Shown here: positions 1 through 12,431 of the stretch, piece after piece | Layout of the letters: the number at the start of each line of letters is the position of its first letter | Position numbering within the stretch: the stretch's first letter is position 1 | Assembly: GCF_021018805.1 (NCBI RefSeq) | Contig: NC_086283.1 | Span: forward strand, 60,785,803-60,849,802 | Length of the DNA: 64,000 nt | Source of the DNA: Prinia subflava | Lineage: Eukaryota; Chordata; Aves; Passeriformes; Cisticolidae | Direction: 5' to 3' | Program-made: the position numbers and the translations under genes | The notes under the pieces: model-generated | Databases searched by the model: none | The model's input: only the letters and a program-made list of their open reading frames with translations | What the model was told of the DNA's origin: nothing

Positions 1-1364
1 ATTGCATTACCTGTGACTGATAGCTTCCTTGATAGAGGGATGGTGATATTTTCTCCTTTGTCTGTAAATTTTCAGTGTAATTTTGAGATGCTGAGGGTGG
101 AGACTGCTTTCTCTTAGGTATTTGTACACCATCCTGAAAAACAGAGCCCCGATCTAGGCTGGACATTTTCAGGACTATTGCTCCTATAATGCCAAGACTA
201 GAAGACAATGAAAAGTGGAGGATGGAAGTAGAGGAAGAGCTGTAATAATACACAACACAGCTCTCTGCACTTTAACAGTGTTGGGGAAGGTCTGTGAAAG
301 ATCCTTTTTGAAGGTACATTTTTGTTTTGGGGACCTGTTTTCTCACTGTGCAGTCAGGAAGAAGAGGTAAGTCATATGTCCCTTGTGTCCAAAGAAAACG
401 TCAGGAAGTCTTTCTAGGAAGTATCCAAAGAGAAGTGTCATGGTGAAACACTTCACACATTAAGTGATCCAAGAGCACAGCCACTGGTTTGCTAACAGCT
501 TGCACGTGTATTGCAGAATGGCCCTCATTAATTGGCTGTTTATTTTCAATATAAGGCAGCAGTTCCTAAAATTTTATGCGTGCCATGGGCAAGATGCAGA
601 GTTCTTGCTTCTCTAGGGACAGGGTCATTGCGTTCTTTAATACAATCTATAAGCAAACTACTTCTCATCCTGAACTGTTTTATTTTCCAATGTGAAAATA
701 CATCTAATATCACATCAGGTCTCATAAATGTTCATAAGGCAGTGAAAACAGCAAGAAAGGTGAGGAAGAGAGGAGCCCTTGGTAAGCATTTATTTATTTA
801 ATGTGATCATTCAGATCACCAGCAGGAGAAAGCAAGACTTATCTGTACTACTATTGGAACAGAAGTAATAATGTTAATGACATAGTGCTTGAGAATAATT
901 GAGACCTCAAGGGAAAGAATGATGGAGAGATATGTGGTAGGTAAATACAGAGTGAAAAAAAAATCTTAAATAAGTTTGACAAGCAATAACATTTAATAAT
1001 TTTTATGGGAAAGGTAAGAAATTACTTTAATACCATTTTAAAAGGGAAAAACCCAATCTGGTTTACACAATCTCTTCAGGCAGGAATTTTACCTGCTGAA
1101 AGGGGGATTTGAACTGGTGATTGTTGTGGCTTCCAGCAATAGTCTTATTTTGAAAAACCTAAATTAATGTTCCTTCTTGGTTGTTAATTTGATTTTACTG
1201 CCACTGAGCTGGCAAAATGTTGCTCTGCTGTGTTCTCCACTAAACAGCTGTGTATCCGCCAGACAGAGAATTGTAAAAGCTGCTGATGTACAATGGCTGC
1301 TGAACTGGGGGCAGGTAGGTCTCACTGCACTTGAGTCAAGTCCTGCATGAGCTCCATTGGCCCA
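1..1364. other. unassigned AT-rich unique DNA
   Basis: No gene or repeat was recognised. The reading frames are short and interrupted. A donor-like GAGGTAAGT occurs near 365, only 13 bases after an acceptor-like pyrimidine run ending in CAG, which is too short for an ordinary exon. Confidence 0.5.
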
Positions 1365-1745
1365 TAGGAGTCTCACGAGTTTTAACAAGGCCAAGTGCCA
1401 GGTGCTGCCCCTGGGTCAGGACAAACCCAGCACCAGCACAGGCTGGGGCTGTGCAGATGGAGAGCAGCCCTGTGAGAAGGATTTAGGGGTGCTGGGGGAT
1501 GAGGCTGGACATGACCCAGCCATGGGCACTCACCAGAAAGCCAAAGGTGTCCTGGCTGCATCCAAAGCGGCGTGGGCAGCAGGGGAGGGAGGGGATTCTG
1601 CCCCTCTGCTCTGCTCTGGGGAGACCCTGCCTGGAACCTGCATCCAGCTCTGGGGTCCCACCACACAGGGGGAGTCCAGAAAAGGAACACCAAGATGATT
1701 AGGAGGATGGAGCACCTCTCCTACTAGGAAAGGCTGAAAGAATTG
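1365..1745 (+). mobile_element. CR1 LINE fragment (reverse transcriptase C-terminal region), both ends missing
   Basis: The DNA reads as a diverged piece of CR1 ORF2, which encodes the reverse transcriptase of the main avian LINE. In one frame the words FNKAKCQVL, EKDLGVL and CIQLWG follow the order found in CR1 ORF2. Just downstream, GGAGCACCTCTCCTACTAGG matches the CR1 stretch coding for EHLSYE, here with a stop. Frameshifts and a small deletion near 1680 have broken the frame, so the 113-codon open stretch at 1357-1698 is not a working gene. The 5' side is truncated, as usual for CR1. The 3' side stops in coding sequence without the family's 3' end, which is unusual and suggests a later deletion or rearrangement. 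The identification comes from family knowledge and not from a search. Confidence 0.85.
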
Positions 1746-2437
1746 CTTGTTGGTTTCTGAAGCAGCTGGTTTCCACCAGGATGAATGAGATGAAACTGCT
1801 GGTGGTAAACATAGAATAGGGCAGACAATTGTGTGGTGCTGCTGAAGGAGACACTTCCATTCACCTCCAGGCTCAGAGAGTAGAGAGCAGTATTTTGACT
1901 TGAGGCTTGTTTGTTTTGGACTGTCACAAAATATTTTTGATCTTTAACATAAAGGCAATATGCCTTCAGTGGACCAGTGACACCAAAATACTTTTGTTTA
2001 TAAGGAATAAATGCCATGGTTTGGTCACTATCTTGTTCATCCCCAAATATTCACTTACTCACATCTTCCCCTTGGCTATGCTGGCAGGGAAGCCTCAGGC
2101 GGTGCATGGTATTCTTCAGCCAGAGTGCAGAGAGAGGGGAGCCAGCTCCATTTCTGTCTCCTTTTTCATGTGGTGTCCTTTGAGTTGGTGACATCAGCAC
2201 AAAGAAAGGAGCATTGTCAGGGCTGGAAAATAAATGTAAAAGAAAAAAATATACATCCAGACATGTACATGACTCAATAGGAGTAAGTCCCTTCTTTCTC
2301 TGTTGCTTGATTCATTTTGTAGAGATGCAGGTCAGTAGGACTACTGACTGTTGGAAATTGCTCCAGAAGGGAGGGGCTAGCAAGATGGAAGAAAACACTT
2401 GAGAGACCTGTAAGTCATGCAACAACTTCCTTCACAG

Positions 2438-2554
2438 TGATAGCTGGTGAAGACATCACTGGAGAGGCCAATGAACCTGGTTGAGGAAGCCAACCCTGCA
2501 GATGGGATTGGATTTGAGTTTTTCATGGGCTGGAAGAAAGGGACTATGTGACAG
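2438..2554 (+). other. exon-like segment, possibly noncoding
   Basis: The segment is preceded by a pyrimidine-rich acceptor (ACTTCCTTCACAG ending at 2437) and followed by a consensus donor (CAG then GTAAGT, 2552-2560). It is 117 bases long. All three forward frames contain a stop, so it cannot be an internal coding exon. It could be a lncRNA or UTR exon, or a chance pair of signals. No partner exon was identified. Confidence 0.2.
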
Positions 2555-3526
2555 GTAAGTTACATCAGTGATGGTTGGGGTGTTCTTGTAGTGCTGAACT
2601 GTAACACAAAACTATCCAAGGGAAGCTGGCTTCAAGAGATTGTCTTCTCATACAGGCACACACAGCACAGAGATGTACAAGCCTGGAAAGGTGTTTTACC
2701 TTCTGCTGCATAGGGCTAAGACACAGCCCCTAATAACAGGCTACACATTACCATAAAATCTCTTAACAAAGGAATTCATCTCAGGAAGAAAAAATTCTAC
2801 CCTCTTCATCTCAGAAAGTTATAATTCTTTCTGAGCAAGTAGTAGTAAAAACTCTGAGGGGCTGTTGAGTTACCATGTGCAGCCAGGGCTCCCTCCCTCC
2901 CTGGTACCTGCTTCTGCCCGGGGTTGGAAGCATATGGCCAGTTATTTCCCAGTGAGATCTGGGTTTTAGCCCCAGGGAGTATGCACAGGGATAGAGGGAG
3001 GAGTGTTTGGGAGGATGTGTAGCCTGAATCACAGTCTGTGCTCAAGGCCTGGCCAAGGATAGGGCCAGACCTGGCTGACCTGTCAGCAAGTAAATATTCT
3101 GCAAAGCACCACTGAGACCAAGGGAAAAGGGAAGCCCAGCACTCTTTGAGGGGCTGGTGGATGGGACCTCGGGCCATACAAAAACTTAAGAATGCCCAAA
3201 AACTTGAATAACAACCTACAAAGAAAAAACATAGAGCACTAAAATTAGAGACCTTGTTTGGAGTTGGAGACGGAACAAACACAGGTCTAATCAATATGAT
3301 TAGTAACATATGTTCTCCTCTTTCTTCTCGAAATGGCTGGTTTTATACAGTGCAGAATAGTTTACAGTTGCAGGTGCATTTCTATTGGTATTCAGCTTGA
3401 GCAAATATGTAAACTATTTCAGTTTAAGGCAGTGACTGTGTTTCTGTCCTAACTGTCCCAGCTAAAATATGTACACACCTTAATTAAAATTTTAACTGCG
3501 CCACAGGTTTATCTACTACTACATGG

Positions 3527-3565
3527 GCCCAAATTTGAGGCCTTGCAGGCCCAAATCTGAGGCCC
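3527..3565. repeat. 17-mer repeated twice, 22-base period
   Basis: GGCCCAAATTTGAGGCC at 3527-3543 recurs as GGCCCAAATCTGAGGCC at 3549-3565 with one mismatch. It is a local duplication of unknown meaning. Confidence 0.8.
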
Positions 3566-6171
3566 AGTTTGGGATAGCTCAACTTTCATTCCATAAGACA
3601 TCCTGCTCTTGCTACAGAGCACAGCAAACTTCTCTTTTATTTTCATGCCTGCCTGTCCTGTAAAACCAGTAAGTCCTCAAGGAGATTGTAGATTCTCTTA
3701 AGCTTAAGGTCTTTCAGTAGGATAGAGGTGGGGAGAATAGATAAAGATCATACTTAGCTGATACAGGTGGAGGAGTGGACTTCTGTTCTGTAAAAGATCT
3801 GGAAAGTGTCCAAGATTGATTACCACACAAACATACTTTATTTGCATGTTTGTTTTTTTATTTGTAGCTGTTAAAAGACATTTCCCAACACTATATAAAT
3901 TCCCAGGAATTTCTCCTTCTCCCCTCACTTTTCTTTTTTTTTTAATACAGTTTTCTTTCGCTCTTGGCTTCCACTGAAGCTCTGCTAAAGAGGTAGCATC
4001 TTCAAGTCTGGCTTCTGGCATTTTTTGCTTCTTGCGTTGCTTTTACATATCCTGAAGTGACTTTTGAGGATTTGTTGTTGTCAATTTGTTTGTCAATTTC
4101 AAGTGATAGGTACAGTGCAGAGAGGGCAGAATTGATAAGCCACGATTTCATAGTGTCAGTCTCCAAACATGACCATGGTAGTCCAGTGCAGACAAAAACA
4201 TGCTAGAACTAAACCAAACAAAGGTCTTTGGAAGCTCCAGTGGGTACACAGAGGTCAGCTGCAGAAACCAAGGACCCTTCTATTACTGTATCTTTCTGGA
4301 ACTGATGCTTTTATGCACAAAATTTGCTAAATACATCCTCTTCCAGCCTTTCTTCCACAACATAAATGACAAGGACAGCAGCAGAGGCTTGCTTTTATGA
4401 AGAAGTTACTGACATTGAGTAAGATTATTATTTCAGGTTACATAGATGTTTGTGAGGCATTTTAGTTGCAACCGGAGTGAAAAAACAGGATTGAAGAGTA
4501 TTTTACCCAGATGGGTTTTACCCTATGTACAGTAGTCCACCATGGTCAGTTTAAAAATGCTCCCGGGAAATACTTGGAGAAAAGATAATCTTTTGACTGA
4601 TGAACACAGTTCTTTAACTATGCACAATGATACATACAGAATAATTTTAGCCTGCACACTAAATGTGCACATTCTAAATTCATTTCGGTGCAAGACTTAA
4701 TGAGACTGTCCTTGGCAGCATGCATCCCCAGAATCAGTTTAGCTGTACCTGTATGTCAATTAATCTCAGATTCATTACTCTCATTGATAAAAGTTCCTCC
4801 AGGCTAGCAGTGCCACAGCTGGATGATGCAGGGGATTTTTTGTTGTGATTGTTGCTGGGTGATCTCTCAAGCAAGTACAGGTCTCAACACTCTGTGTTCC
4901 CTTCTGTAGGCAAGGAAAGATTACCAAAGAGAATTTAGACCACATATTTTGTGCTCCAATTTTTCCTTAAGTAGCAGATTAGATTAAAGGAGCCAGGATG
5001 CCTTCCTGAAATTTAAGAGGTGGCTAAAGAGAAAACCTGTGAGTAACCACTCTCAGGACCTGTTATTTTGCTCAGCTCCTTTGGAATTGAACCCCCACAG
5101 GGATGGAGAGAAGTCAATACTATACTTCGTGTATAAGGAGCTCTTTGTATATAAGGAGCAGGTTCTGTGTTGCTGTGGAGCCTTTTGCTCCAGCCTTCCT
5201 GCTCTGCGTTTTCAAACCCAGCTGTAGAAGGATCATAGGCTTACTCTCACTTGCAGGGAAATAAATCAAGTTCAGTGCAGTATCTTTTCAAAGGGGACTA
5301 TATGTATTTACACAGTCTTTAAGTAAGTCGATTTTATGATTTTACTCTTCAACACTCACCCATAAAGTTCCAAATATGTTAGTCCATGTGGTCTGGATAG
5401 AGAGGGCAAGGAGCACTTGCTGTCAAGTCCTCATCAGATTTTTGTGCTTGCTTTTGATAGGACACACCAAGCCTACTTTTGGATGTTGCTTTTATATCCT
5501 TTACAAATCATCAGTTATTTAGAAGCAGTCCTTTGCTTTGTGTTCACGCTTATTGCATCCTTCATAAATCTAATATCAAATTGCTGCTCATTGTCTATTT
5601 GTCCTCATGTGAAATATGTTTGAGGTGTCTTTTTTTGCTAGACCAACAGAAAAGGTGTCTGTGATGTTCCACAGATTTCTAGCCACCTTGCAGGTGTGTT
5701 GACTGTGGGGTCTGTAAGCTCATCAGGAGCACTGCGCTGGTGATTGTGACAAAAATGGCACTTTGCATGAATTTGCTGATGGTGTCCTGGGAGATATCTG
5801 CGTTTCTTCTGGCATTCACATATGAAGTGTCACCTTTTCCTCATGCCTTCTTTAATTATTTTGCCATCAGTCTTTACAAGCTTATATATACATATGCTTA
5901 TGTATAACTGAGATTTTTGTTGTGCTCTGAGATTTTAGTGTTGGGTACGTCTTTCAAACCTAATTGCTAGTGGTCGCTGAGGTCAAGAACTTAGGCAAGA
6001 CATTGTTTGAGGCCCTTAGGAAGATGACTGCCAAAACTTTTCTTGTATGCAGGCTCATTTCCAGAATCTATAAGCAGTGCTCTCCTAAGAAGTAAACAAG
6101 GGCTGGGGAGTGCAGCTAATCATAGGACAGGATGTGTAACTGAATATATTCAAAGGGAAATATGATATGTA

Positions 6172-6199
6172 TTTACCTTATATTCATATATAAGGTAAA
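6172..6199. repeat. 12-base-pair hairpin
   Basis: TTTACCTTATAT (6172-6183) is followed after a 4-base loop by its exact reverse complement ATATAAGGTAAA (6188-6199). The element is small and AT-rich, and could be chance in a window of this size. Confidence 0.75.
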
Positions 6200-9100
6200 G
6201 GAATAATGGTGCAAATACTCTGCACTATTGGGTATAGAAGTTAGTAAAAGTAAAAAGTAAAGTTAAAGTTTTCTCCCCAGTTGACCTGAGTAGCAGTTAA
6301 ACTACTTTTATCTGTACAGCTGTTTGAACAGAAAGGAACAGGGATGGAAAAATCAGTGATGAGGTTGTTTTGCATGATGTTCTGGAATGTAATACCTCAT
6401 ATAATTATGAAGTACTTTTTAAGATAGACCTAGAAAATCTCTAAAGCTGGACTTTTCAAGATTATGAACCAGACAGATATTGCTGGCAAGTACAATTATA
6501 TGCTCAGAGGCTGCAACTGTGAATCGTTACAAGGTCAGTATTGACTTTCTTACTGTTAGTTCTGTGCTGCTAAAACTCATCCTTCCACTCTGCTGGGTGT
6601 CAGGAAGTCAGCTGTGAAGTATGACTTGAAAAGAAAAAGGATGAAAATGAAGCAAAAGTCTTGCAAATATTTGCTCATATTTATGTGGCTTTCCAACTGT
6701 TACAGCCTTACCTGATGCAGCTACTGTGCCTCTGGTCAGTTGTTTTAAAAATGAACTTTCTAATGTGAGCCAAAATGTTTCTACTTGACTGCAGAAGAAA
6801 TAGATCAAGGTCTCTCAGACATCTAACACTTACAACACTTCTCTTCACAAAATTGTACTGAGAAAACTCTGCAGAGATTCTTGAGTGATAAGGGGTTATT
6901 CTTATCTGTCATCACTGAACAACAGATATCCCTAAGGTTAAGACTGCAGACTGTAGTCTGGACTGGATTTTTGACAATATGATTGAAGTCTTCTGTAGCC
7001 TTCAGCAAATCTGGGTTCAGTCGCAGTGTCTGGGTTCCTGTGCCAAGGATCATCCAGGGTGTTGGTGTTTTGTCTAGCCCTATCTGCAGTGCCGATATCT
7101 GCACATTCTAGCGTTAACTAGGCTTTCTGTTAGGTTGGCGGCAGTGCTGAACTAAGGCCATGATGAGAGGTTTGTTAAGAGAGGTATTGGCTTATGTAAC
7201 TGAAAAATGCATGTAAACTTACATGTGAACTCCCTAAGCCCTTCTCAGTGCTTAGGGAGACATGAAAAACTTGGAGCTAATAATCAGGAAAAATAATTTC
7301 CTGTTTGACAACATTTGTTGCATGAGTGGCAGGAATTTACAAACACTCAAAAAGAGAATTAGTCAGGGATGTGAAGAATTACCAGATCCTAGAGAAGGCA
7401 AAGGAAGAGAAAGTAAACACCTAGAGAATGGAAGCATAACTTAAATTCAGTTCTCTCATTTACTGGATAATTCTGGGATGACATTTCTCTTTCTCTACAT
7501 TTTCCATTCATGAAATAAAGATAGTAAGGACTTGGAAATGTACAATAAACTGTAAAAGTAAAATAAATTGTAGAAGATTTTTTTTTCTTCAATTATTCAT
7601 TTGAGTATTGAAGCTAGTAATCTTGAAGCAAGTAATCTGTAAATCTGGAAATAGTGTGTAATGGCTGCCTGAAACACTGAGGATTTGGATCATTTTTATT
7701 GGAATAAACACACACCTGAGTAAGAGGTTGCCAAGAAATATTTCTAGTCTTATGATCTATTTTTAAATGTCAGGAATTTTATTCTTATGTTGCCAGATGG
7801 ACTTGTGAATGACTGTGTGAGTTCAACCTCTTGAGAGTTTTTTGTTATATTTGAAGGGATAATTATTTTAACAATGTCAATATTTAATTATAATTTAACC
7901 AGGTTAAACTCATGTTCACATGGTTAAACAATTTTTTCTTTGTCCCTTTACTATGTTTTGGAATTGCTTCTTCCCATAATGGTGCTTGAACTTTTCCAGG
8001 TGGGTGGTTGTCACCAGAAAAAGAAGTGCCAGATAATGTCATAATAGTTGAACAGTATCAATCTATATGTGTCATCCCTTAAGCCTACAGTCTGCTCCTC
8101 TTTAGGTTACAGGTATAGGTGTAGCCAAAGACACCAGATTCCTACAATTATAATAGAAGAAAGTTAGTTTAGTAAATGAGAATACATTGTTCACCTTGTG
8201 AAGAGAAAAAAGTGGTATTTGAAGGCACTACTACAGGCCAAGACAAATACATTGGATATAGGCATGGGGCAATTGCCCAAGCTGCTGGGGCCCAATTTCT
8301 AAGTTATGGCCTCTCCACACTAGAGGTGCCTAATGAAGCACGCCAGAGTGCCATTCATTCAGAGCCGGTTCTCTGTATATTTCAGCAAAACTCAGTCAGC
8401 TAGAACAATCAAATCTGCTGGAAACAGTTCCTGGGTTGCTCACAGGGCAATTTGTTATTACCTATGTTTAGGTGATTTGCAGACTAGACTTGCTGGTGTA
8501 CAGCGGGTGGTACTGTCTGTCCTCAGGGGCTTTGCTGAGAATGGTGTGGAGGTGCTGGAACTTGAAGGTTAGGCTGGTGTGGGTGTCTTGGCCCTCACCC
8601 TTCTGCTGTTTATGCTGTGCCTTTTGAGGCAGCTTGGCTGGATGTATGAGGTGGTGCAGTAACCTGCGAGCTCTGCTCAGCCACAAGAACTCCTGTGAGT
8701 TTCCAGCCATCAGCACAAGGCCTTATCCATGCCAAACGATCCAGCTCTCCTGTCTCACTAGTAATTCCTGATCGCTGTGCTGGATAGGAGTTCTGAAGGA
8801 CCAATCCCAAACCTTGCTCCTGTAGTTCAAATGGCACCATCAAGGCTCAGAGAGAGAGTATTTTATTCCACATTCTGTTGCAAATTACTTCTGACTCTTT
8901 ATGATACAAACAAGATTATTCCAGAGCAAATAGATTTGGAGCAAACCCAGTTTTCTTCAGCAACGTGGCATTTTCTCGGTATCCTCACACAGATTTTGGA
9001 TTGTACACTGTCATGCTGTTATTTACTTGGTCAAGAATCAGGAGGCCAGTACAATTACATTGACTAAGAAACACAGTATTGGAACTAGGATCAGCTTCAA

Positions 9101-9230
9101 TGTGACAAATCACCTTCAGAGTCAGATATGCAAATAAAACTGTTGCACCCTGTAACAATTGCAATAATAATAATAAAAAAATCACCATATCTCATTCTAA
9201 GATAATGTGATGATTCTGCTCAGGATAACC

Positions 9231-9273
9231 TCCATACATAGATGATATTCTCTCCATACATAGATGATATTCT
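9231..9273. repeat. 22-base direct tandem duplication
   Basis: A unit starting TCCATACATAGATGATATTC at 9231-9252 is repeated exactly at 9253-9273, one base short of the full unit. No mismatch is seen, which suggests a fairly recent slippage event. Confidence 0.9.
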
Positions 9274-9579
9274 ACTAGAAGCTGAGATGGTATCATGAAG
9301 ATATTCTCAGATATCTGACATAAAATATCACTTAACAATTGTAAGCATATAAAACACACTTTCATGAAAGGAAAGTTATATTATCTGTCAGAGTTAAGAC
9401 CAGAGTTGTATTGTCTTTACACTACAAGGAAAAGAGTTTATGTTATTTGCTTGGAAGAACAATCTGTTAACTCTGATCCTCAGGGCAACTCACAGGATTG
9501 TAGTATAGAGTCTGCAGGTGACAAAGATAAATTTGCAGTATATCAAATCCTCATCTCATGTCACTATCCCCTACTTCTT

Positions 9580-9800
9580 CAAATCATAGATTTATAGAAT
9601 CGTTAAGGTTGGAAAAGACCCTCAAGGTCATTGAATCCAATCTTTGACCAAAACCCACCATGTGAACTAGACCATAGCACATAGGGTTATGTCCTGCCTT
9701 TCCTCAGACTCCTCCAGGAATGGTGATTCTACCACCTCACTGGGCAGTCCAGTCAAATGCCTGGCCACACTTTTAGTGAAGAAATTCTTCCTGAATGATG
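9580..9800 (-). mobile_element. CR1 LINE 3' end, minus strand
   Basis: The plus strand reads as the reverse complement of the CR1 3' end: ATAGAATCGTTAAGGTTGG, then GAAAAGACCCTCAAGGTCAT, GAATCCAATC and, further in, CACCTCACTGGGCAGTCCAG and a CTTCCTGAATGATGG end. The element's 3' terminus therefore lies near 9580. It is a 5'-truncated copy of about 220 bases with no coding capacity. Boundaries are approximate. Confidence 0.9.
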
Positions 9801-12104
9801 GGAAATACAAACTCTTTTCCTGAGAGGAGAAACATTTGCCAGCCACAAATCACATAAAAGGATCTATGGAAACTATTTAAACCTTTAAAGAGTTGGAAGC
9901 TATTATTCTTACTTATTGGAAGAATAATAGGACCTGTAACTTTGCCAGAGTGGGGCTACCTCGGAGAGGATAATACTTGACCATACATTTACATGTAATG
10001 GGAACACTAAAATAAAATATCATGCACTTTAGATGACAAGGAAGTAATAGGAGATTCAGTGGCTCTCTGATAGTTAAACTTTACCGGTTTTGGCAGAAGG
10101 TCAAAATAATGGTTATTTGAAGTTAGACTGTTAGTTGAAATGTGAACTGTTAGGTTTCTGAGCAATTCAGAAAAATGAACTGCTTTAGGAACCTAATGTT
10201 AGTGTAAATATCCAACCAATATATCAGGTATAATGTGAACCATGTTCAGCTGAGACAAGAAGCAAGAAAGGGAGGAAAGAAAAATAAATAACACTCTCCC
10301 AATTACAATAATCTTTGGTTTTTGGCTTTAGACTCCTTCATGTTAGATAATTCAGTCCTCCAAGGGAATGTCAAGAGACTACATCTGGTCAATTACATTT
10401 TGTATATTTTTTCCCCGGCTAACAAGGTCTGCAATACTGTGTCCTCCTGGATTTCTCTCTATTATCATGTGACAGATTAGACTATATACTGTGAAACATA
10501 GGCTAGAATTCCTTCTACATTGAAAGTTGTCATGACATGTTTTGAACCTGACTCATAATTAAGTTTTAACTTGGTTTGTTGTTTAGATTGAAATTGAGGC
10601 CACTAGATAAGCCAGGTCGGAAGAATAACCATCTGAGCTCAATAACGGAGTCACAGGGTCAACTGTATGAAATGTTTCAGTAAATATAATCTGTTAAAGC
10701 AGCAAGATCAAATAGAAACATGCATTTCCAGAATATCTGAGAGGTAAAAAATCCATATGGAGAAGACTGGTGATGTATCCAATAATGTGTGTATGAAACA
10801 TTGAAAGCAGACAAGAATTTGACTCTTTTTAAAGGTGGCCAGGCCTAATGGTGTTTGTGTACTATAGTGCCTGCTGCAAAAAGATTTTAGGCTGACTGAC
10901 AATTGGGCCATGATCCAGGTCCATTATACTAAATCTTTTGCTATTGTTGTATCAGAAATCAGATTTAGATGCATGTGGGTAGCATGCCTAATGAGTGGAA
11001 AAAGACACCCAGAAGAAAATAGAGATATGAGTTATCACAGTATCTAGTTTTAAATTTTGTTTTTCTTTGCTTTCAAGCAGAATTTGGCTGTTAAAAACCT
11101 AATTTCAAGATTATGTCTTTTTTTTCCCCTGTGAATTGTTGGTAGGTTTATAGAGCTTGAACCACTGTTTTGCCATTGGAGAGAGCTATATGGGACCATA
11201 CTTGGTAACTGAAGGTGATTCACTGATCCTTCTTAAGGCAGCTTTTACTAAAAGGAGCATTCTTAAATAGTCTAACACTTGCTCCATTTTGTCACGTTTC
11301 TGCTGATGAAGTCTTTTGTTTGACTTTGTTCCTTTTAGAAGGATTAATTTAAGTCTGATAATCACCTTTTCATTTTTAAGCTGCACTGCATTTTTCCTAC
11401 TCATTTTCTTTCTGGACATGGCAAAGCTGCAATTAATTTATTCATTCAGGTGGCTTTGCATATAGCCTGCCAGAGATCATGTCAAAAGTCTCCAGAAACT
11501 TTTACAATTAACAGTTGTAGCTATTTAGCAACTGACTATCATTAGTAGCCTTTCTGTTCGGGTTACTTAATTAGTTACAACCAATTACCAACAGGTTGTT
11601 CTTCTCTTCTGTGCAATTTGTAATTTAGTGAAGCAGCTTTTCCCTCACCCATTTAAAAGTCTGTTGTAGGTTGCTGTGCTTGAATGATTAATACCTAAAT
11701 GATTAATACCTACCTGGTAGGAGATCCGTAACAGGCACTTGATCCTGCTGCGGCAGGACTTGCTAGCAAGGTTTCCTCTAATGGCAGCACCAGCACAATG
11801 CACTTTGCAGGCAGATCAGAGGGTGAGGCTCAGTATGACGTACAGAGACACTGATGGGAGAGTCACCTTTTTCCTCTTGAACTGTGTGGATTTATGATAA
11901 AGCTGGGAGCTTTATCCTCCCATGTGTTTATAATAAAAATGACTTTAAACCAGCTCATTAAAATGTCATTGTGCTGCAACAGGAGCTCCTTTTTTTCCTG
12001 GGCAGGTTCAAAAGATCAGACTTATCAGATCTGTGCAGGCAGTATAGAAAGAGGACGCTGATGCCTCCGGGATGTGCTCCTCCCTTCCTCAGAGAGCATG
12101 TTGG
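9801..12104. other. unassigned AT-rich unique DNA
   Basis: I recognise no gene or transposon here. A 15-base unit AATGATTAATACCTA is duplicated in tandem at about 11683-11711. Open frames are short and show no recognisable protein. Confidence 0.5.
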
Positions 12105-12431
12105 AGGAGGAAAGAGAAGGCTCTGGGAAGAACTTATTTCTGCCTTTCAAAGGCAACTTATAAGAAAGATGGAGACAGACTTTTTAGTCTGTAGTGATAG
12201 AACAGGGGGTAGTAAGTTTATATTAATTTAAACCAATTGTCTTATGATGACTGTGGCAAAGCACTAGAAGTGTTTTCCCAGAGCAGTACTAGACCCACTC
12301 CTGAACACATTCAAAGACAGGTTTGACTGGGCTCTGAGCAACATGATCAAGCTGAAGATATCCCTGCTCACTGCAAGGGGTTTGGACTAACTGACCTTTA
12401 AAAGTTCCTTCAAACTCTTCTGTGATTCTAA
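12105..12431 (+). mobile_element. CR1 LINE 3' fragment with internal deletion
   Basis: The order of landmarks is that of a CR1 3' region: AGAAGGCTCTGGGAAGAAC, TATAAGAAAGATGGAGACAG, CTTTTTAGTCTGTAGTGATA, then GGGTTTGGACTAACTGACC and TTCTGTGATTCTA at the end. Compared with the usual family sequence, part of the segment between the CAGGGGGTAG word and the AGAAGTGTTTTCCCAGAG word is missing or scrambled, so the copy is old and internally deleted. It carries no intact frame. Confidence 0.85.

Larger units (their letters stand above)
1746..9579. other. unassigned unique DNA with no supported gene
   Basis: This 7.8 kb is mostly AT-rich with scattered short open frames. Two locally GC-richer patches (about 2850-3200 and 8480-8850) could be old transposon remnants, but I could not name them. 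The stretch also holds an exon-like segment (2438-2554), a duplicated 17-mer (3527-3565), a hairpin (6172-6199) and a 22-base tandem duplication (9231-9273), listed separately. Confidence 0.5.

Noticed and set aside
1382..1693. 103-codon minus-strand frame
   Set aside because: It is the antisense shadow of the CR1 fragment on the plus strand.
2806..3309. 167-codon minus-strand open frame
   Set aside because: No domain, no plausible promoter or splice context, and no recognisable protein. Chance open frames of this size are possible in 64 kb of DNA with a GC-richer patch. An unrecognised old transposon remains possible.
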